From an uncultured Campylobacter sp. (GTDB taxonomy: Bacteria; Campylobacterota; Campylobacteria; Campylobacterales; Campylobacteraceae), in NCBI RefSeq assembly GCF_937997465.1, contig NZ_CALKTQ010000262.1, positions 1 to 24,209 on the forward strand: a stretch of DNA of 24,209 bases, in the 5' to 3' direction. Position numbers and translations under genes: made by a program. A model generated the notes under the pieces. It had not been told where the DNA came from. It made no database searches and was given only the letters and a program-made list of their open reading frames with translations. Shown here piece by piece: positions 9,505-16,929 of the stretch (the first letter of the stretch is position 1; each line of letters begins with the position of its first letter).

Positions 9505-10720
9505 TTATTCTCTTTATTTCCAAACTCGGTTCAAGATACGCAAGGCCGACAAAATCGGGCTTGCTAAAATTTACGACGTTAAAAATGATCGCGTTGTCGC
9601 GCCATTCGTAGTTGTTTTGCAGGTGGTTGTCGCTATCGTGTAGCGCTAATGTGACTGAAAACGATCCGACGCCCAAATTTGCGTCAAATTCAAAACTAAA
9701 GTCGTACTCCTCGCCTTTTTTGAGATTTTTTAAAGCTTGCTTTAGATGGTAAGTGTTTGTGCCGTAGACGACCTGCGAGAAGCGATTTTTGATCTGATAG
9801 CCCAGTACCAGCGAGGGCAAATTTTCGTTTGCTTGCACCGTTACTTTTAGTTTGATTTTTTTGCCGACTTCTAAATTTTGTATCTTTTTACCTGCGGCAT
9901 CTAAAATTTCAACGTTTTTTATGCAGGCTTTTTTGTTGCCCGATATTGTTGCTGTTTTGCCGTTTTCTAGGGCTATTTGCGAGATTTGTACGTCTTGTTT
10001 TTTTGAGATTAGGGCGTTGTAATAATCAAGTACGGCTTCAGGCTCTCCGTCTTTTAAAATTTGCCCTTTTTCTAGCAAGATTACTCGGTCGCAGATCGAT
10101 TTTATCGCACCGCTATCGTGCGAAACGATGATGAGCGTAGTGCCTAGGCTTTTAAATTCTTTTATCTTGTCAAAGCTTTTATGCTGGAAATACACATCGC
10201 CCACCGATAGCGCCTCGTCGATGATGAGTATATCGGGGCGGTTTGCCGTAACGACCGAAAAAGCAAGGCGCATCTGCATGCCGCTACTGTAAATTCGCAC
10301 GGGATAATCAAAATACTCGCCTATCTCGGCAAAGTCTTCGATGTAGGCTATTATTTCGTCGATTTGCTCTTTTGAGTAGCCCATGAGAGAGCATGACTGA
10401 TAGGCGTTTTGTCTACCCGTTAGATCGCCGTGAAAGCCCATGCCTAGTTCCAAAATAGACGAAATTTTAGCACTGCTCGTTACGCGGCCGCTTGACGGTT
10501 TTAGCGTGTGCGATATGATTTTTAAAAGAGTGCTTTTGCCTGCTCCGTTTTGCCCGATTAGCCCGACTACTTCGCCGGCTCCCACGTCAAAGCTTACGTC
10601 TTTTAGCACGGTTTTTACGTTTTTTTCTTCTTTATTTTTACTAAACCACGAGGCAAATCGCTTAAAGTTGCTCTCGTAATCCAAGTAAGTTTTACAGATA
10701 TTTTGAACCGATAAAATCAT
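9497..10720 (-). CDS. wzt: Polysaccharide ABC exporter ATPase with C-terminal sugar-binding domain (Wzt)
   Basis: ATPase that drives export of finished lipid-linked O-chains across the inner membrane together with Wzm. The 407 residues split into an ABC domain (1-~240) with Walker A GQNGAGKST (56-64), signature YSSGM (144-148), Walker B ILIIDEALSVGD (164-175) and H-loop His201, and a C-terminal beta-rich Wzt_C domain (~245-400) carrying the GYQI..VVYGTNTYHL and WRDNAIIFNV segments. In E. coli O9a and related systems this extra domain binds the modified non-reducing end of the chain, so only capped chains are exported. That fits the methyltransferase domain of the next gene. Its start overlaps the wzm stop by four bases (ATGA). 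Confidence 0.93.
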   Translation of the reverse strand: MILSVQNICKTYLDYESNFKRFASWFSKNKEEKNVKTVLKDVSFDVGAGEVVGLIGQNGAGKSTLLKIISHTLKPSSGRVTSSAKISSILELGMGFHGDLTGRQNAYQSCSLMGYSKEQIDEIIAYIEDFAEIGEYFDYPVRIYSSGMQMRLAFSVVTANRPDILIIDEALSVGDVYFQHKSFDKIKEFKSLGTTLIIVSHDSGAIKSICDRVILLEKGQILKDGEPEAVLDYYNALISKKQDVQISQIALENGKTATISGNKKACIKNVEILDAAGKKIQNLEVGKKIKLKVTVQANENLPSLVLGYQIKNRFSQVVYGTNTYHLKQALKNLKKGEEYDFSFEFDANLGVGSFSVTLALHDSDNHLQNNYEWRDNAIIFNVVNFSKPDFVGLAYLEPSLEIKRING

Positions 10721-11502
10721 AAAACGTCCGCCATCTCTTCTTCGGCTCGTTTATAAACGAAAAATGCGGCTCCAAGGCTTGCCGCGCCGACAATAATGGG
10801 ATAAATCAAAAGCGAAAAATCGGGCATCTTGTCGTAAATCAAAATATCGTGATAGCCGCTAACTACGCCAACAAGCGGATTTATGTAGATGAGCTCTTGC
10901 AAATTTGACGGCAAAATGCCCATCATATAAACGATTGGCGTTAGCCAAAATAAAAACTGTAATACGATGGCGATGATCTGGCCTACGTCGCGCATAAAGA
11001 CGTTTATCACGCCGAAAAACAGCCCAAATCCTACGGCTAGCATTACCGTAACTAAGGAAAAGATCGGCAAAAAGATCAAATTTGCGCCCGCAAAATGTCC
11101 CAAAAAAGCAAATACGACTGCTATTGCGGCGAATAAAATGAGATTGTTTATTACTGAGCTTAAAACTACGGTAGCCGGAAGGACGATTTTGGGAAAAGAC
11201 ATTTTTTTGATTATGTTGGCGTTATCGGTAAAAATGCCGATGCAGCGCGAAAAAATTTCGCTAAAAAGCATCCAGCAAAACATTCCGCTCATTAGGTAGA
11301 TTGCGTAGGCGTATTTGCTATCGATGCCTGGCAGCTTGGCTGAGAGTACGGAGGAGAGTATGGTTGCGTAGATGAGCACCTGGGCTAGCGGATGCAGTAT
11401 CGCCCACGCTACGCCCAGCTTGCTTTTTGCAAATTTGGTTATAAACTCGTTTTTGACCGAATTTATGATAAAAAACCTATACGTATAAATATTTGAAAAC
11501 AA
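10717..11502 (-). CDS. wzm: Polysaccharide ABC exporter permease (Wzm), TTG start
   Basis: Integral membrane half of the O-chain exporter, 261 residues, ABC-2 family. It opens with the family N-terminus YRFFIINSVKNEF..SKLGVAW, then shows about six hydrophobic segments, with the conserved MRDVGQIIAIVLQFLFWLTP region near residues 170-190 and NPLVGVV after it. The only plausible start is TTG at 11502: an in-frame TAA lies five codons upstream, there is no ATG or GTG at the right place, and the next Met (residue ~71) is inside a membrane segment. The Shine-Dalgarno is weak (GGA about 7 bases ahead). It is the first gene of the export/rhamnose run. Confidence 0.93.
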   Translation of the reverse strand: MFSNIYTYRFFIINSVKNEFITKFAKSKLGVAWAILHPLAQVLIYATILSSVLSAKLPGIDSKYAYAIYLMSGMFCWMLFSEIFSRCIGIFTDNANIIKKMSFPKIVLPATVVLSSVINNLILFAAIAVVFAFLGHFAGANLIFLPIFSLVTVMLAVGFGLFFGVINVFMRDVGQIIAIVLQFLFWLTPIVYMMGILPSNLQELIYINPLVGVVSGYHDILIYDKMPDFSLLIYPIIVGAASLGAAFFVYKRAEEEMADVL

Positions 11503-11523
11503 TCTTTCGTCCGATTAGCTAAA

Positions 11524-11540
11524 TTTGCGTGATTTTATCA
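11524..11540 (-). promoter_or_regulatory. Candidate promoter for wzm-wzt operon (extended -10)
   Basis: In the 70-base gap between maf and wzm the minus strand reads TGATAAAATC, an extended -10 (TGn plus TAAAAT at 11537-11532). This would give a transcript start near 11525 and a leader of about 23 bases. The end of maf forms an imperfect AT-rich stem followed by a T-rich run, which may weakly terminate the upstream pse-maf transcript. Both are pattern matches only. Confidence 0.4.
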
Positions 11541-11572
11541 AATAAAGGCTAAAAATAAAGAAAAATCGAAAT

Positions 11573-13642
11573 TTAAATGCTTAGCTTAAATTCCTCTTTT
11601 ACCTCTCCGATTTCGCTTGTTTCTATTAGTCCTCGCTTCTTTAGCTCTTTGACTAAATTTTCGGACGCTTTTTTGGTTACTTCCATATCTGCATTTATGC
11701 CGCCTGCAGCCGAAAACATCCAGTATTTGTGCATCTCGGCCCACTCGAGCAGCTTGTTTACTTTTTCCATTTTAGTATCGCTGGGTGCGACCGAAATTTT
11801 GGCCAGCTCTAGTTCTTGATGATATACGGCGATTTGCAAGACGTTTTCTATATATTTTTTTAGATTTTGTCTGCTAATGTAATTTTTTAGCTTATCTATT
11901 TTGTCGATAATTTTTACTAGCGGATCAAATAGGCTTTCGTCCACTTTGCCTTCATCTTTGATCTTCATTATCTTATCGATCTTGGGAACTAGTTCTAGGA
12001 ATGTTTTTTCTATTCTTTGTTTTACTTTATTTTGAGTTTGTACTTTTTTTACGATAAATTTGTAGGCTTTGAGCAAGTCTTTGTTTGCCGTTTTTTCGCC
12101 GGTTTTTTCTATGTGTGGTAGCTTTTTGATCTTTTTATCTTTGCTAAGCTCTTCTGCGGTTTCCAAAAACGGTCTTTCGGTGCTTCCTTGTATTCTGGCG
12201 CCGCCTTCCGTGCAGTTATATGTCGTGATTTGCTCGTTTTTAGCCTGCTCTATATCTTTTTCAAACTGATTTTTAAATTTGTCCCATATATAGGTCGTTC
12301 TTACTTCGCCTTCTCCGCCGTAGGCTTCTACGTATAGGTATTCATCAGCCTGAGCAAATGCATGCCCGCTGGCGTGAGATTTGCCGTCCGGAGCAAAGGC
12401 TAAATCTTGGCCTATTAAAATAATATTTTTATGCCCGAGAGCGTAAGCTAACTGATAAGCCTGGTTTGCCGTAGAGTGTCCGATGCCGAGATAGCCGTAT
12501 TTTGGCATATTAAACGCCATTTCGCTTTGTTGCGGCCTCATCGTAAGAGTTAGGCGGCGCGGTAAAATATTATCTACCGTTTGTTTATGCGTTAGCGACG
12601 CTACTATAAAGTAAATATCTTCGTCTATTTTTTTGTTTTTGTTTTTAAAAAAGCTGGACGTAGCTTCTACGCGCTCGATTGATGTTACGTAGTCTGGTTT
12701 TATGCCGTGCTTTAACAAAATAGGATACGATGCGTCAAGGCTGATAACCGTAAAATACGGAGCGAATTTTTTAAGTGCCTCAAGCTGTTTATCTAGGCTC
12801 GGGCCGGTAGATACGATGATTGCCGTATCCATGAGCCCGTGTCTTTTTCTGACTAAATCCGTATAGCAATAGTTTGTAACCATCTCCGGAATATGCTCTA
12901 TGTGGTGTTTTATGCCTATTAGGGTATCGTCTATGCTATTGCCGTGAGCTACCACTATTTGAGATACGGCTCTAGTGAAGTCTTTATTTATTCTCACTAT
13001 ATCTTCATGAAAAGTTTGATAAAATGGCGTATGGATATGCAGATTATAAGTTTTAGCGTAAGATGAAAAAATCTCTTTTGAGATTGTAAAATAAAACTGC
13101 GAGTATGTTGCGAATTCTGAGAAAAATAAAACCAGCCTTTTGCTAATCAGCTCCTCGGATAAGTCGATTAAATTTAATGCTATATAAATAATCTCTATCT
13201 CGGGCTCTACGACTATGACTTTTTGATGCGTTTCGTTTTTTAGCAAGGCTTTATAAAAAATACCGTTGCCAAGACCGTAAAAGTACATAATAGGATATCT
13301 TTTATACTCTTTTTCGGTCGACTCTAGGATGCGTAGAACATCTTTAGCCGGGCTTTCGTAGACGTATTTTAGGGTTTTATTATCGATGATGTTTATATCT
13401 ATCGGATCTTTTCCTATAAAAACGTCGTATTTTTCGGTCTCTTTCATGCCCCAAAGGCGCGCGGCTAAAATTTCGTCCTGCTGGAAAAGCGCTTGTAGAT
13501 TTTTTTTGAAAATAGGATTTGCGATATTTGTGACGGTTTCATCGATATTTTTATCGCCTTTGTCGCTTGTTTGATTTTCGCGAGCGCCTTTTTTTTGTAA
13601 GCTATTTAGTTTTAGGTACTCGTCCTCTTTTTTCTTAGCCAT
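11573..13642 (-). CDS. maf: Motility accessory factor (Maf / DUF115) glycosyltransferase
   Basis: A 689-residue member of the Maf family, which in Campylobacter, Helicobacter, Aeromonas and others is needed to attach pseudaminic or legionaminic acid to Ser/Thr of flagellin before secretion. A Rossmann-like N-terminal part carries YGLGNGIFY (122-130) and VVEPE (144-148). The core DUF115 domain (~230-430) holds STGPSLDKQ (278-286), the HGIKPDYVTSIER segment (312-324) and GHSTANQAYQLAYALG followed by GQDLAFAPDGKSHASGHAFA. A Lys/Glu-rich helical tail follows. Its ATG overlaps the TAA of pseI by one base and has a strong AAGGAGG ribosome site inside the end of pseI, so it is co-translated with the sugar-making genes. 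Parts of the gene are much more AT-rich than pseF and pseC. Transfer to other surface proteins cannot be excluded. Confidence 0.88.
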   Translation of the reverse strand: MAKKKEDEYLKLNSLQKKGARENQTSDKGDKNIDETVTNIANPIFKKNLQALFQQDEILAARLWGMKETEKYDVFIGKDPIDINIIDNKTLKYVYESPAKDVLRILESTEKEYKRYPIMYFYGLGNGIFYKALLKNETHQKVIVVEPEIEIIYIALNLIDLSEELISKRLVLFFSEFATYSQFYFTISKEIFSSYAKTYNLHIHTPFYQTFHEDIVRINKDFTRAVSQIVVAHGNSIDDTLIGIKHHIEHIPEMVTNYCYTDLVRKRHGLMDTAIIVSTGPSLDKQLEALKKFAPYFTVISLDASYPILLKHGIKPDYVTSIERVEATSSFFKNKNKKIDEDIYFIVASLTHKQTVDNILPRRLTLTMRPQQSEMAFNMPKYGYLGIGHSTANQAYQLAYALGHKNIILIGQDLAFAPDGKSHASGHAFAQADEYLYVEAYGGEGEVRTTYIWDKFKNQFEKDIEQAKNEQITTYNCTEGGARIQGSTERPFLETAEELSKDKKIKKLPHIEKTGEKTANKDLLKAYKFIVKKVQTQNKVKQRIEKTFLELVPKIDKIMKIKDEGKVDESLFDPLVKIIDKIDKLKNYISRQNLKKYIENVLQIAVYHQELELAKISVAPSDTKMEKVNKLLEWAEMHKYWMFSAAGGINADMEVTKKASENLVKELKKRGLIETSEIGEVKEEFKLSI

Positions 13643-14670
13643 TATATATCCTCCTTTGTGATTCTCTCGCCAAATTTTACATCTCTTTTTGCTTTTTTAC
13701 CCAGTAGCCCCGGTAAAAATTTAGGGTGCAGGCCGTATCCCGGGCGTACGCTTTTTACGTTTTTTTCGCTAAAGATTTCGCCCTCTTTGATATCCGCGCA
13801 AGCGTAAAGCGAGCGCGAAAAGCGGCGATTTTGCACGGCCTTATCGTCCAGCTCGTAGTTTACTTTGCCAAGCAGCGCTTCGGCGTCTCGCACGGCTTTT
13901 ACCATTTCGCTAAATTCCCGCTCGTCCAAGCTAAAAGCCTCATCGACGCTGCGAACGCTTTTATCTAGGATAAAATGCTTTTCTACGATGCGGGCGCCTA
14001 GACTCACGGCTACTACGGGCGCTACGATACCTAGCGTGTGGTCTGAAAAGCCGACCTCAGCGCCGAATTTTCGTTTCATATCCGCAATCGTGCATAGATT
14101 CATCCCATCAAGCGGAGCAGGGTAGCTAGACGTGCATTTTAAAAGCGCGATCCGCTCGTTTCCCGCATCTTTGCAAATTTGCACGACGTCGGCGATTTCT
14201 TGCTCGGTTGCTATGCCCGTGGAGATGATGATCGGTTTGCCCTTGAGCGCGACGTACCGCACAAAATCATAATCCGTGACCTCAAAGCTTGCTATCTTGT
14301 AAGCGGGCGGGTTAAATTTCTCTAAAAAATCCGCGTCGTCTCTGCAAAATGGGCTTGAAAAGCAGACTAGCCCCTCGTCCCGAGCCGCCTCAAAAAGCTG
14401 CTCGTGCCACTCTCGCGGCGTCAGAGCTTGCCGGTAGAGCTCGTATAAATTCGCTCCGTCCCACAGCCCGCCTTTTATCATGAAGTCCTCGCCGCGCGAA
14501 TCTAACGTGAGGCTATCAGGCGTGTATGTTTGCAGCTTTATAGCGTCCGCGCCCGCGCGCTTGGCTGCTTTTATCGTATCAAGCGCCGTTTGCAGGCTGC
14601 CGGAGTGATTTGCCGAGAGCTCGGCGATGATAAATACCTTTTCGTTCGTGTCGAAATTTGCTATTTTCAT
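13642..14670 (-). CDS. pseI: Pseudaminic acid synthase
   Basis: Condenses 2,4-diacetamido-2,4,6-trideoxy-L-altrose with phosphoenolpyruvate to give pseudaminic acid. The 342-residue protein shows the NeuB-type TIM barrel with IIAELSANHSG (14-24), KLQTYTPDSL, SSPFCRDDADFL, the KCTSSYPAPL and GFSDHTLG segments, the EKHF..SVDEAFSL active-site strand, and a C-terminal SAF (antifreeze-like) domain with RPGYGLHPKFLPGLLGK. AELSANH and DEAFSLD are characteristic of PseI rather than the sialic (NeuB) or legionaminic (LegI) branches. It follows pseH after 8 bases and is coupled to maf downstream. Confidence 0.95.
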   Translation of the reverse strand: MKIANFDTNEKVFIIAELSANHSGSLQTALDTIKAAKRAGADAIKLQTYTPDSLTLDSRGEDFMIKGGLWDGANLYELYRQALTPREWHEQLFEAARDEGLVCFSSPFCRDDADFLEKFNPPAYKIASFEVTDYDFVRYVALKGKPIIISTGIATEQEIADVVQICKDAGNERIALLKCTSSYPAPLDGMNLCTIADMKRKFGAEVGFSDHTLGIVAPVVAVSLGARIVEKHFILDKSVRSVDEAFSLDEREFSEMVKAVRDAEALLGKVNYELDDKAVQNRRFSRSLYACADIKEGEIFSEKNVKSVRPGYGLHPKFLPGLLGKKAKRDVKFGERITKEDI

Positions 14671-14678
14671 AAATTTTC

Positions 14679-15155
14679 CTAACTTTTAGCCATTATATCA
14701 AGTTTGCGTAAAGATAACGACATATAGCTCATTTGCTCGTCGCGCCCGTAAATTTCAAAACCAAATTTGCGGTATAGCGCGATGGCTTTTTCGTTTTCGT
14801 TGTAGGCGCATGATTTTAGCTCGCCGACCTTAAGCGTTTTGGCAGCGTATTCTACGATTGTTTGCATTAGGACTTTGCCTTTGCCTTTTAGCTCAGGATT
14901 TGCGTAAATGCCAAATTCGCACGAGTCCGCCTCGATATCCACGAAATCGATAACGCCGATGTAGTCGCTATCCTCTTTTACCAAAAAATACCTTTTCGTT
15001 TCGTCATTTTTCAAATTTGCGATAAATTTTCTGTGTTCTTGCTCGCTCACGCTTTTGTTTTTCATATACTTCGCGACTCGCTCGTCGTTTCGCCAGCGCA
15101 AAATCATCAAAATTTGCTCGTCCGTTAGATCGGTGAAATTTATAAGCTCAAGCAT
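14679..15155 (-). CDS. pseH: UDP-4-amino-sugar N-acetyltransferase (GNAT family)
   Basis: N-acetylates the 4-amino group of UDP-4-amino-4,6-dideoxy-beta-L-AltNAc with acetyl-CoA, the third step of pseudaminic acid synthesis. The 158-residue protein is a single GNAT fold: ILRWRNDERVAKYM near the start, the CoA-binding loop NPELKGKGKVLM (91-102) and the AYNENEKAIALYRKFGFEIYG motif near the end. Both the length and the N-terminus fit PseH of epsilonproteobacteria. Its ATG lies 16 bases inside the end of pseG, and pseI follows closely. Confidence 0.92.
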   Translation of the reverse strand: MLELINFTDLTDEQILMILRWRNDERVAKYMKNKSVSEQEHRKFIANLKNDETKRYFLVKEDSDYIGVIDFVDIEADSCEFGIYANPELKGKGKVLMQTIVEYAAKTLKVGELKSCAYNENEKAIALYRKFGFEIYGRDEQMSYMSLSLRKLDIMAKS

Positions 15156-16000
15156 ATCTCATCCGCCTCGTAGATCTCGCGCCCATTTGCGGCTAGCCAC
15201 TGCGCCATCTCGTTTTGATTGTCCGCGACGCGCACGGCTTTAAATTTAGCGCCCAAAACCAGCGCTTCGTTTACGAGCGAGCTAGCTGAAATCACTAAAA
15301 TTTCGCTCTCGTTCATCAGTCGCGCCACCTCGTTTGGGTTTATAAAAAGGCTAAAATTTGGCTCGCTATCCGCTAAAATTTGCAAATTTGATAAATTTAC
15401 GTTCGCGCTCGTCGTAATGACGGCCACTTTTTTGTTTTTAGCGAGCAAATTTGAGGCGATTTTAGCCGTTAAATTTAGCGCGTCAGTGCCACCTAGCACG
15501 ATGAGGTAATTAAATTTTTTCTCGCGTTTGATTTTTGCTTCGCCATAAAACTCGCTCCTAACTAGCGGCGAAAATATTAGCTCGCAGCCTTTCGGCACTA
15601 GATTTGCGTATTTTTGGGGCTGGGCGTAGATATTTACGTTTAGCAAGTAGTCGCAAAAATGCTCTTTATAGTTGTCGTCAAAGCTTAAAATTTGGACGCT
15701 CGTTTGCTCTTTGATTAGCTTTTCGTCCGCCGCGCTAATGCCGTAATGATCGATCACCAGAAGCTCAAATTTATGCTCTTTTATCAAATTTACCAGCTCA
15801 TTTACATCCGCGCTTTTTAGCGTAAAAACGGGGTAGGGTATCTCGCTCGCTAGGCTACCCGGCAGATCAATACAAGCAAAGCTAACGTCTTTAAAATTTT
15901 GCGCCAAGATAAGGTCGCGTCTAACGTGTCCGTGCCCGATTTTCGAGCCACTATCGGCGCGGATGAGGGTTTTTAGGTTTGAGATTTTGTCAAAATTCAT
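15140..16000 (-). CDS. pseG: UDP-2,4-diacetamido-2,4,6-trideoxy-beta-L-altropyranose hydrolase
   Basis: Removes UDP from the diacetamido-altrose intermediate to give the free sugar for PseI. The 286-residue protein has the GT-B-like fold related to MurG; the N-terminal IRADSGSKIGHGHVRRDLILA carries the GHGH motif with the catalytic His, followed by LLVIDHYGIS, ILSFDDN, LNVNIYA, VLGGTD and the LVISASSLVNEALVLGA stretch. It is close to the Campylobacter PseG pattern over its whole length. It overlaps the small membrane protein upstream by 11 bases and pseH downstream by 16 bases. Confidence 0.95.
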   Translation of the reverse strand: MNFDKISNLKTLIRADSGSKIGHGHVRRDLILAQNFKDVSFACIDLPGSLASEIPYPVFTLKSADVNELVNLIKEHKFELLVIDHYGISAADEKLIKEQTSVQILSFDDNYKEHFCDYLLNVNIYAQPQKYANLVPKGCELIFSPLVRSEFYGEAKIKREKKFNYLIVLGGTDALNLTAKIASNLLAKNKKVAVITTSANVNLSNLQILADSEPNFSLFINPNEVARLMNESEILVISASSLVNEALVLGAKFKAVRVADNQNEMAQWLAANGREIYEADEICLSL

Positions 16001-16214
16001 CGAGTTTTTCCGCTAAATTTAAAATCCTAAGCGTCAAACATACGGCAGCGATGAGGTAAACGGCACCGGCCGCGGCGAAAAACAGGATCTGAACCTCGTT
16101 TAGCCCGCGATAGCTGGCCGCCAGATAAAAGATGTGCAAGATCCCCGCAACCGCAAAGATCTGCATGAGCGTTCTAGTTACCGATATTTTGGCTTTTATG
16201 TAATCTTTTTGCAT
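15990..16214 (-). CDS. Small two-helix membrane protein within the pse operon, unknown function
   Basis: I do not recognise this 74-residue protein. It has a charged start (MQKDYIKAKISVTR), two hydrophobic segments at about residues 17-34 and 42-63, and a short charged tail, so it is probably a two-pass inner-membrane protein. It is likely real: it begins six bases after the pseF stop, has a GAGGA ribosome site overlapping that stop, and its 3' end overlaps pseG by 11 bases, so it is locked into the translational chain of the operon. A role in placing the soluble Pse enzymes at the membrane is only a guess. Confidence 0.75.
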   Translation of the reverse strand: MQKDYIKAKISVTRTLMQIFAVAGILHIFYLAASYRGLNEVQILFFAAAGAVYLIAAVCLTLRILNLAEKLDEF

Positions 16215-16220
16215 TTTTCC

Positions 16221-16916
16221 TCAGCGGTAATTTATCTCGTAAAGCTTCTGCGCAAACTCGAAATCCTCGGGCGTGTCGATGTCGCAGACCAAATTTCGCG
16301 GCAGCAAAAACGCCCTAGAATGCGCCGCAAAGATCGGTTTTTTCTCTAGCCACGCCTCACGCGTGCCGAAATAAAACGCGCCTGCGTCGTGATAGGCTCG
16401 CTCTAAATCCTGCGAGCGAGTGAGCGCAAACTGCGGGTAAAACATATTTACGGCGCCGTCATCGCCAAGCCTAATCGCGCGCTGGATAGGGAAGCTAAAC
16501 TCGGTCGAGGAAAATAAAAACTCGCACTCCGCTTCCTCAAATTTGCCGTATGCCTCGCGTAAAATTTCTCCCGTGATGAGGGGCGCGGTCGCGTAAAGGC
16601 AACAGACATGAGAGTATCCGCCGCCTAGCCTTCTCGCCGCGTCCGCTACGGCGTCGCTGCTCGTGGCGTAGTCGTCGCTCAGCGCAGCGTCCCTCATAAA
16701 CGGAACTTGCGCGCCAAATTTGACGGCGACGTACGCTATCTCAGCATCGTCGGTGCTCACTATGACGCGCTCGAAAACGCCCGAATTTAGCGCCGCTTCA
16801 ATGCTGTAGGCTATCAGCGGCTTGCCTAGAAAATCTTTAACGTTTTTGCGCGGTATGCGCTTGCTGCCGCCGCGAGCCGGGATGACGCAAAGGGCGCGGT
16901 TTTGATTATCTCTCAT
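16221..16916 (-). CDS. pseF: Pseudaminic acid cytidylyltransferase
   Basis: Activates pseudaminic acid with CTP to CMP-pseudaminic acid, the donor used by Maf proteins. The nucleotidyltransferase signature CVIPARGGSKRIPRKNVKDFLGKP sits at the very start, followed by STDDAEIA, LYATAPLIT, FSSTEFSFPIQR and the C-terminal DIDTPEDFEFA. I chose ATG at 16916 (231 residues): it leaves only eight residues before the IPARGGSKRI motif, as in the family. A longer reading would start at a TTG (16958) inside pseC and add 14 residues (MIRRKAAGFRAVNL) with no family counterpart. A 13-base gap to pseC remains with the ATG start. Confidence 0.92.
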   Translation of the reverse strand: MRDNQNRALCVIPARGGSKRIPRKNVKDFLGKPLIAYSIEAALNSGVFERVIVSTDDAEIAYVAVKFGAQVPFMRDAALSDDYATSSDAVADAARRLGGGYSHVCCLYATAPLITGEILREAYGKFEEAECEFLFSSTEFSFPIQRAIRLGDDGAVNMFYPQFALTRSQDLERAYHDAGAFYFGTREAWLEKKPIFAAHSRAFLLPRNLVCDIDTPEDFEFAQKLYEINYR

Positions 16917-16929
16917 CAAATTTACCGCC

